From Draconibacterium sp. (GTDB lineage: Bacteria > Bacteroidota > Bacteroidia > Bacteroidales > Prolixibacteraceae): a stretch of DNA of 7,531 nt. The translations under genes and the position numbers were made by a program. Shown piece by piece: positions 5,798 to 7,531 of this stretch. Where the stretch lies: the NCBI GenBank assembly GCA_015493625.1, contig WGCT01000428.1:1-7531 (forward strand), written 5' to 3'. Positions within the stretch are counted from its first letter, which is position 1. Every line of letters begins with the position of its first letter. The notes below the pieces were generated by a model. That model made no database searches. It saw only the letters and a list, made by a program, of their open reading frames with translations, and had not been told where the DNA came from.

Positions 5798-6856
5798 TCC
5801 ATATTTTTTGTGAAAAGCAGAATCGAGATTAAAGTCAATAACAAACTTAACCACTCCGTAGTAGTCTTCAACGCCTTTTTCTACTTTGTTCGTTTTTAAA
5901 TAGGTATCGTTAACCTTCGATGCAACGTGGTTTATTTTCTCATTTTGCAGTTTGTCCCAATGTTTTTGAATTCTTCGGAAATCGACTTTTACATTTTTGT
6001 TTAGTTTTAAAACAATTTCTTTATACCCGTTTAGCCCGACTGCCTGAAACAAAAAAAACTTTAATACATATAAATTAGCCGAATACCGAAGTTGTTTTGA
6101 GTTGCTTTGCGAGCAGATCAACCACCCGTAAAAATTTGCCTCGGCTTCGCTGGTTACGCCAAACTGGTGAGCTTTTTCGTGCGCCAAAACAAATGGATAT
6201 TCGATGGGCAGAATTTTTGTATTTACATGCACTTCATTAAAAAAAGGGCCAAAATAACCGGAAATGCCGGCACTTGCAAAAAACCGGCTGAATGTAATTC
6301 CTTTGTCTTTTCGCAAGCCCGACGGATACTTTATTTGCAGTGCTCGTGAACATTTTTTGTACGATATCTCAACCAGCGAATCAATGGTACGTTTATCGAA
6401 GTTATTAAATTTACAATACGATTGATTTGTTGCCGATATTAACCACTCGAGTTGTTGAAGAAATTCTTTGGTGTCGGGTTTCTGTTCAGCAATATTCAGA
6501 CGCTTATTCACGTTTTCTCGATAGTAGTTAAACCCCCAAAGCAGGTAAAAAAACAGATAAACAGCAGCTAAAAAAATCAGAACTATTTTACCGGCACTTT
6601 TAAATGCAATTTTTCGAAATATTAAAAACAGAAGTAAAACAACTGCTCCAACAACAAGAAAAATATAGAAAATATCGTCGAGCGAAAAAGGAAAGATATT
6701 ACTAACTGCCGAGAGAGCAGAAGCAACAACCGGATATATTGCCTGCGAATAAACCACCTCGACAAAATGCCGGTTATGCGGCGCAAGTTCGGTAACTGCA
6801 AATGTTACTATTGCAAGAACAGGAAAGAGCAGCCATTTGTATCCATTTAACTTCAT
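5783..6856 (-). CDS. DUF3810 family membrane protein with HEXXH metalloprotease motif
   Basis: A 357-residue protein with three predicted membrane helices near the N-terminus (about 7-22, 61-81 and 90-109), followed by a largely soluble domain of about 250 residues. The WGFNYYREN segment after the third helix, the GISGYFGPFFNEVHVN stretch, and HEKAH (226-230) followed by SEAEANF (236-242) match the DUF3810 family, known mainly from Bacteroidota. HEKAH fits the zinc-protease pattern HEXXH, and a Glu in SEAEANF could be the third ligand, so a membrane-bound metallopeptidase is inferred; no activity or substrate is known to me. I chose the ATG at 6854-6856. A GTG start at 6878-6880 would add eight residues but has no ribosome binding site and puts extra sequence before the first helix. 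The gene is divergent from the SGNH-like gene, with an 18-bp palindrome between them. Confidence 0.85.
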   Translation of the reverse strand: MKLNGYKWLLFPVLAIVTFAVTELAPHNRHFVEVVYSQAIYPVVASALSAVSNIFPFSLDDIFYIFLVVGAVVLLLFLIFRKIAFKSAGKIVLIFLAAVYLFFYLLWGFNYYRENVNKRLNIAEQKPDTKEFLQQLEWLISATNQSYCKFNNFDKRTIDSLVEISYKKCSRALQIKYPSGLRKDKGITFSRFFASAGISGYFGPFFNEVHVNTKILPIEYPFVLAHEKAHQFGVTSEAEANFYGWLICSQSNSKQLRYSANLYVLKFFLFQAVGLNGYKEIVLKLNKNVKVDFRRIQKHWDKLQNEKINHVASKVNDTYLKTNKVEKGVEDYYGVVKFVIDFNLDSAFHKKYGLSFN

Positions 6857-6931
6857 TCTTATTATATATTCAAACACCACAGTCGCATTAAACAGTTGAT
6901 ACTATATACTCGATCCATTTAGCTTTTCGGG

Positions 6932-6949
6932 TCCCGATGTACATCGGGA
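6932..6949. repeat. Perfect 18-bp palindrome in a divergent intergenic region
   Basis: TCCCGATGTACATCGGGA is its own exact reverse complement. It lies in the 137-bp gap between the divergent DUF3810 and SGNH-like genes, about 75 bp from one start and 44 bp from the other. No T-run follows on either strand, so it is unlikely to be an intrinsic terminator. It could be an operator for a dimeric regulator or one copy of a dispersed palindromic repeat. It is much more GC-rich than its AT-rich surroundings. Confidence 0.7.
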
Positions 6950-6993
6950 TTGGTTTCAATTTGACTTTAAACAACTTCAATAAAAACTAAATT

Positions 6994-7531
6994 ATGATCC
7001 GGCTTTTCTTAATAGCGTTTCTGTTTATAAGCATTTCTGCCTTTGCACAAAAGGAGAGAACTATTGATAACAGGCAACAATTTCTTGACTTTCTTGAAGG
7101 CTCGCTTAAAAATAATACGGTAAATGCGGAAACCTCAAAATTATTTCGCCAGCGCTCGATGTTGTATTGGAAAGAGCACATGTTAGACTACAACTTAAAC
7201 CCTAACAAATACAATAAAGAACTCGTTCTGTACTATCAAAATCTCCAAAAATATAAGCAGAAAGATGAGATTCAGATTGACAGGTTTGAAAAAGAGATAG
7301 AAAATTTTCGACATTTTGATTTGCGAAATACATTTCAAAAAAAATCTGTCCTTTTTATTGGTAGCTCCAGCATCGTTCACTGGGAAACTGCATTGGCATT
7401 TCCTGAATTTAATATAATTAACCGGGGATTTGGCGGAGCAAGTATTCCTGAAATTATTCATTACTATCGCGACATTATAAAAAAATATTCTCCCTCAATT
7501 CTTATTATTTATTGCGACATTGATATTGAAC
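6994..7531 (+). CDS. Exported SGNH/GDSL hydrolase-like protein, 3' end cut by window
   Basis: The first 179 codons of a gene that continues beyond the window. Residues 1-19 form a signal peptide ending AFAQ, so the protein is exported. Residues about 20-115 are a charged, probably helical region without a recognised domain. The SGNH fold then begins: block I FIGSSSIVHW (121-130) with the likely nucleophile Ser125 in GSS, and block II NRGFGG (143-148), both typical of Bacteroidota SGNH hydrolases (carbohydrate esterase- or phospholipase-like). The segment where block III (usually YxGxND) is expected reads YCDIDIE (173-179), lacking the usual Gly and the oxyanion-hole Asn. The C-terminal DxxH block lies outside the window. 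The gene may encode an esterase with an altered active site or an inactive relative. The ATG follows an AT-rich context with no Shine-Dalgarno sequence, usual for this phylum. Confidence 0.8.
   Translation, partial: MIRLFLIAFLFISISAFAQKERTIDNRQQFLDFLEGSLKNNTVNAETSKLFRQRSMLYWKEHMLDYNLNPNKYNKELVLYYQNLQKYKQKDEIQIDRFEKEIENFRHFDLRNTFQKKSVLFIGSSSIVHWETALAFPEFNIINRGFGGASIPEIIHYYRDIIKKYSPSILIIYCDIDIE

Noticed and set aside
6857..6880. GTG start for the DUF3810 protein, eight codons longer
   Set aside because: There is no ribosome binding site, and the ATG at 6854-6856 gives a more typical N-terminus (MKLNGYKW) directly before the first membrane helix.
6896..6927. Plus-strand promoter TTG...TAGCTTTT for the SGNH-like gene
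   Set aside because: The spacer is 21 nt and the -7 element has a mismatch at its last base, so it is not distinguishable from chance in AT-rich DNA.
6987..7461. Two minus-strand ORFs (6987-7181 and 7195-7461)
   Set aside because: They are shadows of the plus-strand SGNH-like gene, which has a signal peptide and recognisable motifs but no stop in the window.

Overview
The window looks like the chromosome of a Bacteroidota bacterium, perhaps of the Marinilabiliales/Prolixibacteraceae kind (the order-level guess is weak). The evidence is AT-rich DNA with A-rich start contexts, copies of the Bacteroidota -7 promoter element TAnnTTTG, a DUF3810-type membrane protein (a family largely seen in this phylum), and secreted proteins whose signal peptides end in AFSQ or AFAQ. 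No tRNA, rRNA, insertion sequence, CRISPR array or phage gene is visible.

Layout. Positions 84-455 (minus) hold a poorly supported small membrane-protein ORF with no ATG. Positions 456-676 are a divergent control region with two identical TACCTTTG elements, one per strand. The plus-strand element leads into a roughly 120-nt leader and then a CorA magnesium transporter (677-1606). CorA converges on, and overlaps by 27 bp, a minus-strand block read in the order DUF3810 HEXXH membrane protein (5783-6856), YtnP-like metallo-beta-lactamase-fold hydrolase (4895-5731), aldo/keto reductase (3991-4815) and exported S9 prolyl-oligopeptidase-family peptidase (1580-3979). The last two are 11 nt apart and probably cotranscribed. 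The hydrolase appears to have its own promoter inside the end of the DUF3810 gene. A divergent intergenic region with a perfect 18-bp palindrome (6932-6949) separates the block from a plus-strand, exported SGNH-hydrolase-like gene that runs off the window at 6994-7531.

The most interesting part is the corA leader. It contains a 16-codon ORF (581-631) encoding MESDPYPGEYSTINYL. Its start closely resembles the enterobacterial magnesium-sensing leader peptide MgtL ([17 protein letters not shown]). Downstream are two mutually exclusive hairpins. One buries an unusually strong Shine-Dalgarno sequence of corA (GGAGG). The other, whose 5' arm is the leader-ORF stop codon, would free it. This suggests a translation-coupled magnesium switch for corA in Bacteroidota, built on the MgtL principle of ribosome drop-off at acidic/proline codons but acting on the ribosome binding site. 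The architecture is read directly from the sequence; the function is inference.

The other genes look like ordinary accessory metabolism: peptide degradation in the envelope, carbonyl reduction, lactone or ester hydrolysis, and a predicted membrane metalloprotease. No shared pathway is evident.
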